NCBI RefSeq assembly: GCF_900129555.1
Contig: NZ_FQWC01000010.1
Location: 1 to 64,000, forward strand
Reading direction: 5' to 3'
DNA length: 64,000 nucleotides
Source: Flavobacterium defluvii
GTDB taxonomy: Bacteria; Bacteroidota; Bacteroidia; Flavobacteriales; Flavobacteriaceae
This document shows, piece after piece, positions 27,811 to 38,470 of this stretch; the first letter of the stretch is position 1; every line of letters begins with the position of its first letter. A program made the translations under genes and the position numbers. The notes beneath the pieces are model-generated. The model was not told where the DNA came from. It made no database searches and saw nothing but the letters and a program-made list of their open reading frames with translations.

Positions 27811-28938
27811 ATGAAAAAAGTATTCTTGCTTCTAGCTTTTCTTGCGTATGCGTTAATTTGCTCTGCTCAAATAGATAAAACGAAAATACCCACAGATAAC
27901 AAATTGAAAACTAAATTAGATTCATTAGTTGATCGGTCAGTTTTTACATTTATGAATAATAATTCCAGGGTAGGCATCTCTATAGGTATTATAAAAAATG
28001 GAAAGCAATTTATTTATAATTATGGCTCAACTCAAAGAGAAAAACAGGAATTACCAACTGGCAGTACAGTATATGAGCTTGCATCTATTTCAAAAACATT
28101 TGCCTCAACTTTGCTTGCCAGAGCTGTTCTGGAAGGTAAAGTAAATCTCAATGATGATATACGTAAGTATCTTAAGGAAGAATATCCCAATTTGGAGAGT
28201 AATGGGAGGCCTATAACTTTGCTAAATCTGGCTAATCTCACATCTGGATTGCCCAATTGGATGCCAGATAAAGACCTCTTTGGAAAAGCAAATCCTGATG
28301 ACATTCCTTATATTTTAGATTCTGTTCACAAAAAATACAGCAGGCAGGATTTTTACCGTGATCTGCATAATGTAAAATTACAGGCAATACCCGGAACTGT
28401 TTCACGGCATTGTAATACAGCTGCTCAATTGCTTGGGTATATTATGGAAAGTGTTTATAATGATACCTATGAAAACCTTTTGAAGATGTATTTTGTATAT
28501 CCGCTCAAAATGAAAAATACGTCTTTACTTAAGTCTGGAAAAATACCAACAAAAATGGCCAAAGGTTATGATGCTAAGGGACGAATTATGCCTATTATTG
28601 ATTGGGAAGATTTACAAGTAGCAGCAAGTGTAGTATCTTCGATATCAGACATGCTAAAGTACATGGCATTTCAACTTAACGAAAAAGATGCAGCTGTAAA
28701 ACTAAGCCACGAGCCGACTTTTGGAAAGGCTGAAGATAATGCAATTGCACTTAACTGGAAACTGAAAAAAACTAATAATATCATGAGCATCTCACATACA
28801 GGCGGCAGCTTAGGATTTAGCAGTTATATGATATTTTATCCAGATTTAAATTCGGGTATTGTTTTACTTTCAAATGAAGCCGATCAAAACACGCAAAACG
28901 AACTGATTGCTTTGTCTGATGTAATTTTAAAACCTTAA
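27811..28938 (+). CDS. Secreted serine hydrolase, beta-lactamase class C / PBP-like family
   Basis: A 375-residue protein of the Pfam beta-lactamase family. It has a signal peptide (KKVFLLLAFLAYALICSAQ) when started at the ATG at 27811; an in-frame TTG at 27790 is the longer option. Motif 1 is SISK in ELASISKTFAST, and motif 3 is HTG in SHTGGSLGFSSY. Motif 2, normally Y-x-N, reads H-C-N (His200, codon at 28408-28410) in SRHCNTAAQLLGYIME. Members of this family include esterases, D-aminopeptidases and beta-lactamases, so the substrate is unknown. In this setting a carbohydrate-ester function is possible but unsupported. Confidence 0.82.
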   Translation: MKKVFLLLAFLAYALICSAQIDKTKIPTDNKLKTKLDSLVDRSVFTFMNNNSRVGISIGIIKNGKQFIYNYGSTQREKQELPTGSTVYELASISKTFASTLLARAVLEGKVNLNDDIRKYLKEEYPNLESNGRPITLLNLANLTSGLPNWMPDKDLFGKANPDDIPYILDSVHKKYSRQDFYRDLHNVKLQAIPGTVSRHCNTAAQLLGYIMESVYNDTYENLLKMYFVYPLKMKNTSLLKSGKIPTKMAKGYDAKGRIMPIIDWEDLQVAASVVSSISDMLKYMAFQLNEKDAAVKLSHEPTFGKAEDNAIALNWKLKKTNNIMSISHTGGSLGFSSYMIFYPDLNSGIVLLSNEADQNTQNELIALSDVILKP

Positions 28939-29135
28939 ATAAGCTGAATAAAGATAAAAGATTTTAATTTGTTTTATTTATTGATGTTTGAATTTTAAGT
29001 ACATCTACACCCCTTAAAAAGAAAAAACTGCCTCCTTTATTTTTAGCAATAGCATTATTTTGCAATGCATTTGATTGATTTTTTTTCATAGGTTTATTGA
29101 AATTAAATTACTCGGGCGTTTATTCTATTTTGTTT

Positions 29136-32100
29136 ATGAAAAACATCAAAAACTACATTTTAAGTTTTATTCTATTTTTTGCAGCAACAGTCAGTTCATT
29201 TGCTCAAAGTTCCGATTTGTACTTTGACCATATTAACTATGATACCAGTTTTTCGCAGAGTATGATTTCGAGTATTCATCAGACCCAAAAAGGTTTTATC
29301 TGGATTGGAACGGCGAATGGTTTAATTAGTTATGACGGATATGATTTCCTGCGATATGTTTACAATAAAGATATTCTGAACAGCATCAGCAACAATCATA
29401 TAAATGTAATTCTGGAAGATAACGAAAGACAGCTTTGGATTGGAACCAATAACGGATTGAATCTTTTTAATAAAAATGAAAAAAACTTTTTGCGCGTTGA
29501 TGTTCAGAAGATAAAAGGCGGAAGAAACTATATTTCATCCATAATTCAAGACGATCAAAACCGAATTTGGATTGGAACTTTTGGCGGAATCAAACGCCTG
29601 AACAGACAGAAATATCTGTTGGAAGAAATCTCAAACGATCATAATTCGCCATTCAGAAAAAGCAGGGTTTTGTCTTTGTTTTACGATCGAACTTACGGAG
29701 TTTTAGTGGGAACATCCAAAGGTTTGGAATGTTTTGATCCTAAAAACGGTTCGAAAAAAACGCTTCCAAAAGTTTTAGCAGAAAATGAAGCTTTATTAAA
29801 ATCTAAAATCTGGAAAATTATTAAAGAAAAAAATGGCGATTTATGGTTTGCTACCGAAGCAAATGGTGTTTTTCGTTTTGAGGTCAGCAAAAATTCTGTG
29901 ACCAATTTTCTTCTAAATGCAAATAACAGAAAAAGTTTGTCTTCCAATTGGGTAAATGACATCGTTTCTATTGATGACAATACGATCTGGTTTGCCACAA
30001 AAAATGGTTTATGCGTTTATAAAAAAGACAGAAATGAGTTTATAAAATATGGGCATAATCCGTTACAGAATTACAGTCTTTCTGATGATGATGTCAAATG
30101 TTTTCTAAAAGATCGTCACAATGATATTTGGATAGGTACGAATGGAGGAGGAGTTAATTTTTTCCAGAAAACGAATACAAATTTCACAAATATTAGAGAA
30201 GTCATAAAACCAAATTTCGGACTGAATACAGCCTTTGTTAATGCTGTTATAAAAGAAAATGATGGATCTGTTTGGGCTGGTACCAATGGCGGAGGCTTAA
30301 ATTATCTTGATTTTAGAAATAATAAAAATGCTTCTTATCAAATTGAAGCTCATGATTTTGACAAAAGCGTGAACATGATAACAGTTTTAGCGAATCAAAA
30401 CGAACAAAATTTATTTTGCGGAACTTTCAACGGGTTATTTAAATTCAATAAAAACACTAAAACATTTCAGTTTATATCGCTTTCGCGAAAGGATTCCAAA
30501 GAAAGAGAACGTCCGATTACCTCTTTATTGATGGATAACGGAGATCTCTGGGTGGGAACAAATGGTAACGGATTGAAAAAAGTAATGCCAGATGGAACGG
30601 TCGAAATTTATATGGCCGATGGTTCTGCCAATTCACTCAGTGATAATTTCATTACAGATATTGCAAATAGAAAGGACGGACTTTGGATTGCCACACAATA
30701 CGGTTTAAATTATTTCGATAAAAAGTTGAAACAAGTTACCCGAGTTTTCAAAGCAGGTCCTAAAAGTGGTTTGTCAAATAATAGTCTTACGGTCATGTTT
30801 ACTGATTCTAAAAACCGATTTTGGATTGGTGCAGAAAGTGGAGGCGTAAATATTTTTGACGAAAAAAAAGGCCGTTTCTTCGAAATCAACCGTTCGATGG
30901 GTTTTACAGATGAAACCATCAAAAGTATTTCAGAAGATGCCGAAGGAAATATCTGGATTAGTGACAATAATTTGCTTTATAAAATCAAAACCAAAAATGT
31001 AAAACCTGTTCCTAGTATTAAAGATTTTGAAATCACTTCTTTTTCTTCGAATGATGGTTTGAAAGTAAAACAATTCTCAAACAATTGCAGCATAAAACTA
31101 AATGAAAAAGAACTGGTTTTTGGATGTTCAAATGGTTTAATCATTTTTAATCCTTCCAAATTAATTAAAACAAAAGATAAATCACCAATTGTTTTAACCA
31201 AGCTAATTGTTAATAATGAGGAAATTAAACCTGGAAATAAAGAGGTTTTTTTAGAAAAAAGGATAAGCGAAACTTCAGAAATCACTTTAAAGCACGATCA
31301 AGGATACATCGGATTAGAGTTTAGTGCGATGAATTTTATTTCGCCGGAAAAAAATGAATACGCGTATAAATTGGAAAGCTCTTTTAATAAAGACGAATGG
31401 CATGTGATAGGCTCACAGCATTATATTAACCTGATCAATTTGAATTCAGGAACTTATATGCTGAAAATTAAAACGTCGAATGGAGGAGGAGAATGGAATC
31501 CGACAATTAAAACTTTAAAAATTATCATGTTACCGCCCTGGTGGAGGACTTGGTGGGCTTATTTGTTTTATATCGCACTATTGGCAGGCGCCTCGGTTTT
31601 ATTGTTCCGTTTTTTAAGAAATCGAGAATTATTAAAACAAGCTTATTATTTGGAACAAGTTGAAAAAGAAAGACAGGAAGAGTTGTATAAAATGAAACTG
31701 GATTTCTTTACCAATGTTTCTCACGAAATTAGAACGCCTTTGACATTAATTAGCGGACCAGTTGAAGAACTTCTTAGCGGTGCCGAAAAAGGTTCAAATC
31801 TTGAGCATAAACTGAAAACCATTAAAAGCAATTCTGATCGATTGTTAAAATTGGTCAATGAATTAATGGATTTTAGAAAAGCTGAAAAAGGAAGCATGAA
31901 AATCTATTGCGAACAACAGGATATTGTTTCATTTTGTTTTGATATTTACGAGTCGTTCCGCGGAATTGCAGTCGAGAAAAAAATCGATTATAAGTTTGTG
32001 CTGAATATCAATACGGCTCTGATTTATTTCGACAAAAACCAAATGGAGAAAGTAATCTACAATCTGCTTTCGAATGCGTTTAAATTTACCAGTAAAAATG

Positions 32101-33269
32101 GCCGAATCACTCTTGCAGTAGAACAAAAGGAAGGTGAAGATTATATCGAAATTAAAGTCAAAGACAACGGAATTGGGATTCCAGAAAACAGAAAGAAAAA
32201 AATCTTCAAGAACTTTTTCCAGTTGGACGAACGAGGAAGCGCCAATTTAGGAAGCGGAATTGGTTTGGCTTTAAGCAAAAGCATTGTAGAACTGCATCAT
32301 GGCGAAATAAAAGTGCAGACAGAAGCCGATGCTAATTTCAATACCATATTTACAATCAAATTGAAGAAAGGAAAAGAGCATTTTAAAAAATCGCAGATTG
32401 TTGAAAATTCAGTTAAGATCGAAGAAAATGCAAATCCGATTTCGGATGTTAAAACTGAAATTGATCTTTATGAACCAGAATATTTGGATGATGCGGAAAA
32501 CACTTTTAAAAAGACCGTTCTGGTAATTGAAGACAATGAAGAAGTGCTCTCTTTTGTGTATGACATTTTATATACCGATTATAAAGTCCTGAAATTTACA
32601 AATGGAGTACAGGCGCTGGAATACATGGAAAAGGAAATTCCAGATTTAATAGTAACCGATGTGATGATGCCAGAAATGGATGGTTTTGAATTGTGTACGA
32701 TTTTAAAAACAAGTCAAAATACCAATCATATTCCGGTTATTTTATTGACGGCAAAATCTTCGACTTTAAATAGAATCGAAGGTCTTTCGACTGGTGCCGA
32801 TGCTTATATTTCGAAACCTTTCAGTATTGAAGAATTAAAACTGACAATAGCCAATTTATTGTCGGCCAAAGAAATAATGCGCCAGAAATACAGTGAAAGA
32901 TTTATTTCTGATACAGAACTAGAAAATGTAAATACGCCTGAAGGTTTATTTGTGAAAAAACTAACCCAAATAGTCGAAGACAATATTGATAATACAGATT
33001 TTGATGTAAATGATTTGGTTCGCGAAATAGGAATGAGCAGAACTGTGCTTTATAAAAAAGTGCAAACCCTGACCAATTATTCTGTCGCAGGATTTATAAA
33101 AAATATGCGATTAAAAAAAGCAGCAAGTTTATTAATCAGTACTAGTTATTCGGTATCTGAGGTAACCTATAAAGTTGGTTTCAATGACCGAAAGCATTTT
33201 AGCAAAGAATTTAAAAAGTTTTATAGTTTATCGCCTAGTGAGTATAAAGGAGCTCAGGTAAAAAAATAA
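29136..33269 (+). CDS. Hybrid two-component system sensor/regulator (HTCS)
   Basis: A 1377-residue one-protein two-component system of the type that controls glycan loci in Bacteroidota. After a signal peptide (ILSFILFFAATVSSFAQ) come two-bladed-propeller repeats over about 25-640 (IWIGTANGL, LWIGTNNGL and similar), a Y_Y_Y domain (about 690-765), one membrane helix (WWAYLFYIALLAGASVLLF), a kinase core with His863 in NVSHEIRTP, an ATPase domain (DNGIGIP, GSGIGLAL), a receiver with Asp1175 in TDVMMPEMDG, and a C-terminal AraC helix-turn-helix. The sensor faces the periplasm and binds oligosaccharides. The frame can extend to a TTG at 29097, but the ATG at 29136 starts the signal peptide. It likely activates the SusCD-GH10 operon downstream. 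Confidence 0.93.
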   Translation: MKNIKNYILSFILFFAATVSSFAQSSDLYFDHINYDTSFSQSMISSIHQTQKGFIWIGTANGLISYDGYDFLRYVYNKDILNSISNNHINVILEDNERQLWIGTNNGLNLFNKNEKNFLRVDVQKIKGGRNYISSIIQDDQNRIWIGTFGGIKRLNRQKYLLEEISNDHNSPFRKSRVLSLFYDRTYGVLVGTSKGLECFDPKNGSKKTLPKVLAENEALLKSKIWKIIKEKNGDLWFATEANGVFRFEVSKNSVTNFLLNANNRKSLSSNWVNDIVSIDDNTIWFATKNGLCVYKKDRNEFIKYGHNPLQNYSLSDDDVKCFLKDRHNDIWIGTNGGGVNFFQKTNTNFTNIREVIKPNFGLNTAFVNAVIKENDGSVWAGTNGGGLNYLDFRNNKNASYQIEAHDFDKSVNMITVLANQNEQNLFCGTFNGLFKFNKNTKTFQFISLSRKDSKERERPITSLLMDNGDLWVGTNGNGLKKVMPDGTVEIYMADGSANSLSDNFITDIANRKDGLWIATQYGLNYFDKKLKQVTRVFKAGPKSGLSNNSLTVMFTDSKNRFWIGAESGGVNIFDEKKGRFFEINRSMGFTDETIKSISEDAEGNIWISDNNLLYKIKTKNVKPVPSIKDFEITSFSSNDGLKVKQFSNNCSIKLNEKELVFGCSNGLIIFNPSKLIKTKDKSPIVLTKLIVNNEEIKPGNKEVFLEKRISETSEITLKHDQGYIGLEFSAMNFISPEKNEYAYKLESSFNKDEWHVIGSQHYINLINLNSGTYMLKIKTSNGGGEWNPTIKTLKIIMLPPWWRTWWAYLFYIALLAGASVLLFRFLRNRELLKQAYYLEQVEKERQEELYKMKLDFFTNVSHEIRTPLTLISGPVEELLSGAEKGSNLEHKLKTIKSNSDRLLKLVNELMDFRKAEKGSMKIYCEQQDIVSFCFDIYESFRGIAVEKKIDYKFVLNINTALIYFDKNQMEKVIYNLLSNAFKFTSKNGRITLAVEQKEGEDYIEIKVKDNGIGIPENRKKKIFKNFFQLDERGSANLGSGIGLALSKSIVELHHGEIKVQTEADANFNTIFTIKLKKGKEHFKKSQIVENSVKIEENANPISDVKTEIDLYEPEYLDDAENTFKKTVLVIEDNEEVLSFVYDILYTDYKVLKFTNGVQALEYMEKEIPDLIVTDVMMPEMDGFELCTILKTSQNTNHIPVILLTAKSSTLNRIEGLSTGADAYISKPFSIEELKLTIANLLSAKEIMRQKYSERFISDTELENVNTPEGLFVKKLTQIVEDNIDNTDFDVNDLVREIGMSRTVLYKKVQTLTNYSVAGFIKNMRLKKAASLLISTSYSVSEVTYKVGFNDRKHFSKEFKKFYSLSPSEYKGAQVKK

Positions 33270-33589
33270 CCTCATATTGAACCGCAATCCCGATAAACTA
33301 TCGGGAGAGAAGGTTTACGCAAAGTCCGCAAAGTTGAAATATTAAAACTTTGCGGACTTTGCGCTTTTATTCCTTGGGAGCATTGCGCTTAAATAATCAA
33401 AAAAATAACCACCTCACAATTTTTTAAGGTTTATATTACGAATAATGCTTTTTAAAGGCGCTAAAATGCAAATAAACACATTGACGCCCCTAAATTGGAA
33501 TATTTTCCTCCCCTCAAACCGTCATTTATTAATCACATTTGCAATGAGATCATGACTGATTTCTATCTAACTAACCAAAAAAATAACTT
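33270..33589 (+). other. Gap between HTCS and SusC: two palindromes, then promoter region
   Basis: TCCCGATA-AAC-TATCGGGA lies at 33288-33306. A 17-pair inverted repeat (GCAAAGTCCGCAAAGTT with its complement) spans about 33320-33363 and probably terminates HTCS transcription. The remaining 220 bases would hold the SusC promoter. CACATTTG at 33534-33541 is one mismatch from a -7 box, 48 bases before the ATG. No copy of the LacI-type operator is present, in keeping with control by the HTCS. Confidence 0.5.
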
Positions 33590-36500
33590 ATGAAAAAAAG
33601 CAAACGTGTCAAGATGTTTTGCCGTGAAGGAAAATATCTAAAACTAGTTTTATTACTGTTTATGTGTATTTTTTCGACCACAATTAATGCACAGGAAAGT
33701 CCGATTTCTGGAAAAGTAGTCGATAATGCAGGATTGCCTCTTCCGGGTGTAAACGTCCATGTAAAAGGAAGCACAAAAGGAACCCAAACCGATTTTGACG
33801 GTAATTTCACGATTAGTACTGCCCCAAAAAGTACGCTTGTATTCTCTTTCATCGGAATGGATGAGGTTTCGGTGGAAACCGAAAACAAGAAAAACTTAAA
33901 AGTAGTTTTAAAACCAAGTTCGCAGGCTTTAGACGAAATCATTGTTGTAGGTTATGGCACCAAAAAGAAAAGTGACGTAATCAGTTCTGTGGCTTCGGTA
34001 AAACCTGGAGACATGACTAAAGTGGCAACTTCTGATGTTGGAGAAATGCTTCGCGGTAAAGCAGCCGGAGTACAGGTAAGTTTAAATGATGGCGGACCGG
34101 GAAGTTCTTCTTCAATCCAAATTAGAGGGAAAAAATCGATTAACGGAAGTAACGAACCAATCGTTATTGCTGATGGAATTGTAATCGGAAACATTAACGA
34201 TATTAATGCCAACGATATTGCTTCTTTGGAAATCTTAAAAGATGCCGCTGCACAATCTATTTACGGAGCAAGGGCTTCAAATGGTGTAATCTTAATTACG
34301 ACCAAAAGAGGAAAAACAGGAAAAGCAAAAATCTCGTACAACGGTTTTTCTGGAATTCAAACTATCAACAGAAATTTTGATGTTTACAGCGGAGAAGAAT
34401 TTGCGCAGTTAAAAAGAGAAGCATATAGAACAAGCAATGGTGGAGTTTACAGACCAGATAATCAGGTTTTCTCGAACCTTGAATTAGAATCGGTTCAATC
34501 AGGAAAATATATCGATTGGGAAAAACATGCTCTAAGAACAGGTACAACCAATAACCACAGTTTAAGCATTTCGTCAGGAACAGATAAAACCAGTATCTTT
34601 TCAAGCATCAACTACATTAATACAACAGGAGTAATCCCAAATTCTGATTTCGAGAAAGTGGCCATGAGGGTCAATGTAGATCAGCGAGTAGCAGATTGGC
34701 TAAAAATAGGAATGAATGTTTCGCTTCAATTCTCGGAAACAAACAGACCAAACGTAGGTAATGTTTTAAATAATGCCATTACAACATCTCCATTAGGAAA
34801 AATTTACAATGATGATGGATCATTCCGTTATCTGCCGGGAGGAATTCAGGAAACACCAAATCCGCTTATTGATATTTACGAGACTACAACAAATGAGTTG
34901 AATCGAAATGATATCATGAATATATTTTTGGATATTAATTTAGCAAAAGGTTTTACGTATAAATTAAATGCCAGCCGAAGATCTTGGAATTACAAAGCCA
35001 TGTCTTTCAATACTTCAAAATCACTTTCAGGAATTGCAAACTCAGGACAAGGAAGCGGTTATATTCGTTTTCAGGATAATGTAGAGTATCAATTGAGTAA
35101 TATTTTGCATTATAATTTAAATGTAGCCGAAAAAAATCATTTTAACGTAACGGGAGTTTATGAACTTACCTCATCAGAATACAATGATTTTAGAAACTCA
35201 GCAAGCAGAATTCCGAGTGATATTCTTGGGATTTATGGTTTAGAAAGCGCGTTCTTAAATACGCCTGAAATTGGAGGAAATGAAAGATCGCTGATTTCTT
35301 TTGCAGGAAAATTAGAGTATGATTTTGACAGCAAATATTATTTTACAGTTTCAGGAAGAGCCGATGGATCTTCAGTATTTGGAGCGAATAATAAATGGGG
35401 ATTCTTTCCGGCTGTCAATGCCGCATGGAATGTTTCAAACGAAAACTTCATGAAAGAACATGTTCCGGTTATTAGTAATTTAAAATTAAGAGCCAGTTAT
35501 GGTAAAGTAGGAAACCAGCCAAAAGACCCATATCAAAGTATGGCGGTTGCAGATCAGAGAGATTATATCATAAACGGAATAAAAGTATCAGGATACGTTC
35601 CCGGAACACAATTGTCTAATCCGGATTTGCGCTGGGAAACTTCTACGCAGTTAAACCTTGCGGCAGATTTTGGATTATTTAAAAACCGATTAACAGGAAC
35701 TGTTGAGGTTTACGATACAGATACTTCAGATTTATTGATTTATGAAACCCTAAATGCAAATACAGGTTATACCAGAAAACTTTCAAATATTGGTAAAGTA
35801 AACAACAAAGGTTTAGAAATTACCTTAAATGGTGATTTAATCAAAAAGAAAGATTTTAGGCTGAATGTTGGTGCTACTTTCACTAAAAACAAAAACAGCA
35901 TAGTAAGTATTTATGGTAAAGATGCCAACGGAGACGGAAAAGAAGATGATGATGTTGGAAACTTATGGTTTATAGGAAAACCAATTGATGTGTATTACCA
36001 ATACAAAGCTGTTGGAATTTATCAGGAAGGAGAAACCATTCCAATTGTTACAGGAACAACTTTATATCCGGGAGACATAAAATTATACGATGCTAATCCT
36101 TCAAACGGAGCCAATCCAAACCCGAATGAAGACCGTGTCATTACATCAAAACTGCCAGATTGGTTTGGAACTTTTTCATTGGCTTTAGAATACAAACAAT
36201 TCGATTTCTCGGCAGATATTTATACGGTTCAGGGTATTACAAGAGACAACCCGTTTTTATACGATTATGTAAAAGGAGGTTCTTTGAGAGGAGTTAAAAA
36301 CGGTATCAAACAAGATTACTGGACACCTGAAAATCCGGGAGGAAACTGGCCGAGACCAAGAGACGGAAACGATCCGCCATATATCAATACTTTAGGATTA
36401 CAAGATGCCTCTTACATTCGTTTGCAAAACGTTTCTGTTGGATTTAAATTTCCAGAAAGCACACTTAAACCATTAGGATTAAGTAATATGAGATTGTATG

Positions 36501-36616
36501 TAACCGGAAGCAATTTGGTTACCCTTACAGATTATCAGTCTTACAGTCCAGAGAAAGAAGTATACGATTATCCGGAACCTGTTACTTGTGTTATAGGCTT
36601 ACAAGTAGGTTTTTAA
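33590..36616 (+). CDS. SusC-like TonB-dependent transporter (HTCS-controlled locus)
   Basis: A 1008-residue SusC-type transporter. The N-terminus has an extended basic stretch before the hydrophobic core (LVLLLFMCIFSTTINAQ). The carboxypeptidase-regulatory-like domain (ISGKVVDNAGLPLPGVNV, FDGNFTISTAP) and the plug (LDEIIVVGYGTKKKSDVISSVAS) precede the barrel. Other family marks are FNVTGVYEL and NPDLRWETSTQLN. It lies directly after the HTCS gene and 43 bases before its SusD partner. The GH10 downstream points to xylan or mixed hemicellulose oligomers as cargo. Confidence 0.93.
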   Translation: MKKSKRVKMFCREGKYLKLVLLLFMCIFSTTINAQESPISGKVVDNAGLPLPGVNVHVKGSTKGTQTDFDGNFTISTAPKSTLVFSFIGMDEVSVETENKKNLKVVLKPSSQALDEIIVVGYGTKKKSDVISSVASVKPGDMTKVATSDVGEMLRGKAAGVQVSLNDGGPGSSSSIQIRGKKSINGSNEPIVIADGIVIGNINDINANDIASLEILKDAAAQSIYGARASNGVILITTKRGKTGKAKISYNGFSGIQTINRNFDVYSGEEFAQLKREAYRTSNGGVYRPDNQVFSNLELESVQSGKYIDWEKHALRTGTTNNHSLSISSGTDKTSIFSSINYINTTGVIPNSDFEKVAMRVNVDQRVADWLKIGMNVSLQFSETNRPNVGNVLNNAITTSPLGKIYNDDGSFRYLPGGIQETPNPLIDIYETTTNELNRNDIMNIFLDINLAKGFTYKLNASRRSWNYKAMSFNTSKSLSGIANSGQGSGYIRFQDNVEYQLSNILHYNLNVAEKNHFNVTGVYELTSSEYNDFRNSASRIPSDILGIYGLESAFLNTPEIGGNERSLISFAGKLEYDFDSKYYFTVSGRADGSSVFGANNKWGFFPAVNAAWNVSNENFMKEHVPVISNLKLRASYGKVGNQPKDPYQSMAVADQRDYIINGIKVSGYVPGTQLSNPDLRWETSTQLNLAADFGLFKNRLTGTVEVYDTDTSDLLIYETLNANTGYTRKLSNIGKVNNKGLEITLNGDLIKKKDFRLNVGATFTKNKNSIVSIYGKDANGDGKEDDDVGNLWFIGKPIDVYYQYKAVGIYQEGETIPIVTGTTLYPGDIKLYDANPSNGANPNPNEDRVITSKLPDWFGTFSLALEYKQFDFSADIYTVQGITRDNPFLYDYVKGGSLRGVKNGIKQDYWTPENPGGNWPRPRDGNDPPYINTLGLQDASYIRLQNVSVGFKFPESTLKPLGLSNMRLYVTGSNLVTLTDYQSYSPEKEVYDYPEPVTCVIGLQVGF

Positions 36617-36659
36617 TAACATAGTTTAAGACATTCAATAAAATAAAAATAACAAGATC

Positions 36660-38252
36660 ATGAAAAATATAAATTTTCTATTTGTTTTGATATTTGTACT
36701 TTCTTTAGGACTTACTTCATGTGAAGATTTTCTGGAAGAAAACGTAAAAGATCAGGTTTCTGTAGATTATATCTACAATTCTCCAGCTGGTTTAGAAGTA
36801 GGAGTTAATGCACTTTACAACCAGATGCGTTATTACAATCTGCCATCTGGGGACAACAGCGATTTATGGGCCAATGTATTCTTTATGGCAGCAACCGATT
36901 TAGGTTTGCATAGAACCTGGAATACACCTTACGGAACAGGGCACAATCCACAATCGTTTACAGGCTCAAAATGGATTCAGGGCTATAAAATTATTGACAG
37001 ATGTTCGGCAATTATTACATCGGCACGAACTATAAAAATGGATGAAAATGCCAAAAAAAGATTAGTAGCGCAGGCACGCGTTATTAGAGGCGAATTGTAT
37101 CTGGATTTAAAACAAATGTATGGAGGTATTTTAATTGATACTATTCCAACAACTCCTGAAAACATCAATGATCCGGTAGAATATAAAGTAGCCAGCGATG
37201 CTGATGTATATCGATTAATCGATGCCGATTTAGACTATGCAATTGCCAATCTTCCTTTTAAAGTAGATCCGGGCCGTTATGGTCAGGGAGTTGCGAGACA
37301 CATTCGCGGAAAAAGCGCATTATGGCAGGAAGACTGGACAGAAGCTGCAGCGCAATTTGACGCCATTATTAACGACGGAACACATGGTTTAGTAGCTCTT
37401 GCCGATGTCTGGGGTCAAAATGCCAATCATAAAGAATCTCTTTTTACTTATCAAAAAGACTTTTTATTAGGCCCGGCAGATGGGTTAGCTGGAGGCGGTG
37501 GTTCGTGGTTAAGCAGCGTTTTTACACAAAGAACTTACGAATTAAATCCAAACGAACTAATTCAGGATGTGGCTTATGGAGGTCAGGCTTTAGGATGGTT
37601 TTATCCAAATAATTATCTGAAATCTCTTTACGATCAGGCAAACGATCTCCGATTCAAAACTTATTATTATTCAGATAATTATCAAGATTATAAAATCAAT
37701 GTTCCCGGAAATCCAAAATTCGGACAGCCCATTACCAATCCGGCTATTGCTGCGCCAAATGGAAATTACAGAGCATGGCATTGGAGTTTGAAAAAATATC
37801 ATGATACCGAAAAACTGCCAATGACTTCAAACAGCTACAAAGATTATATGTATTACAGATTGGCAGAAACGTATCTGCTGGCATCAGAAGCACATCATAA
37901 TTTAGGCAACGATACAAAAGCATTAGCTTATCTAAACAAAGTAAGAAGAAGAGGTTATACAGGAAATCCTGAAAGTACCGTAACCACTTACGATTTGACA
38001 GCCTGGACTTTAAACAATTATTTAGACGAATCGGCAAGAGAATTGGCTTTTGAAAACAACAGATGGTTCTTGTTAAAAAGATTAGGGCTTTTAGTAGAAA
38101 GACAAAATCTCTATTTCCGTTCAAGTCCTTCCGGAACTATTTCTGGAGAAGTACCTTTAAAAATGACTCCGGCAATGGTAAATATGCCAATTCCACAGAG
38201 CCAGATTGATTTGATGGGAAAACCAGAAGGATTTAATGTTGGATACAACTAA
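36660..38252 (+). CDS. SusD/RagB-like glycan-binding lipoprotein (HTCS-controlled locus)
   Basis: A 530-residue SusD-like lipoprotein with lipobox LGLTSC and the typical start EDFLEENVKDQVSVDYIYNSP. The middle shows VAQARVIRGELYLDLKQMYG. The end has YRLAETYLLASEAHHNLG, ESARELAFENNRWFLLKRLG and MPIPQSQIDLM. Its sequence is only distantly similar to the two xylan-unit SusD proteins, so it may recognise a different glycan structure. Confidence 0.92.
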   Translation: MKNINFLFVLIFVLSLGLTSCEDFLEENVKDQVSVDYIYNSPAGLEVGVNALYNQMRYYNLPSGDNSDLWANVFFMAATDLGLHRTWNTPYGTGHNPQSFTGSKWIQGYKIIDRCSAIITSARTIKMDENAKKRLVAQARVIRGELYLDLKQMYGGILIDTIPTTPENINDPVEYKVASDADVYRLIDADLDYAIANLPFKVDPGRYGQGVARHIRGKSALWQEDWTEAAAQFDAIINDGTHGLVALADVWGQNANHKESLFTYQKDFLLGPADGLAGGGGSWLSSVFTQRTYELNPNELIQDVAYGGQALGWFYPNNYLKSLYDQANDLRFKTYYYSDNYQDYKINVPGNPKFGQPITNPAIAAPNGNYRAWHWSLKKYHDTEKLPMTSNSYKDYMYYRLAETYLLASEAHHNLGNDTKALAYLNKVRRRGYTGNPESTVTTYDLTAWTLNNYLDESARELAFENNRWFLLKRLGLLVERQNLYFRSSPSGTISGEVPLKMTPAMVNMPIPQSQIDLMGKPEGFNVGYN

Positions 38253-38270
38253 GTTTAAAGTTTGATTTAT

Positions 38271-38372
38271 AGATAAATAGAAACATATTTCTTTTAAAAA
38301 GTTAAAGCTATGTGCATTTAAACAAGTGAAAAGCCTTTATGTTCAAAACAAATCTATGTTTCTATGTGTTTA
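38271..38372. repeat. Intergenic palindromic repeat, copy A (short)
   Basis: The segment contains TAGAAACATATTT on the left and GCTATGTGCATTTAAACAAGTG, AAATCTATGTTTCTATGTG on the right. These match the ends and middle of the longer copies at 40609-40845 and 42307-42470. The outer parts are inverted, so the RNA could fold into a long hairpin. Confidence 0.55.
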
Positions 38373-38470
38373 AAAAATTAAACCCAAAAAAGTTAAGGTT
38401 AAAGTTAGTAATAACCCATCCGGAAGTTAGAATATTCCTGATCCGACTTCCGGATTTAAAAAGAAAACAC

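Noticed and set aside
29097..29135. Upstream TTG start for the HTCS gene
   Set aside because: The ATG at 29136 directly begins a clear signal peptide, which the longer form would bury behind 13 residues.
38339..38470. N-terminal extension of the GH10 gene
   Set aside because: It runs through the palindromic repeat, and the ATG at 38471 begins a normal lipoprotein signal sequence.
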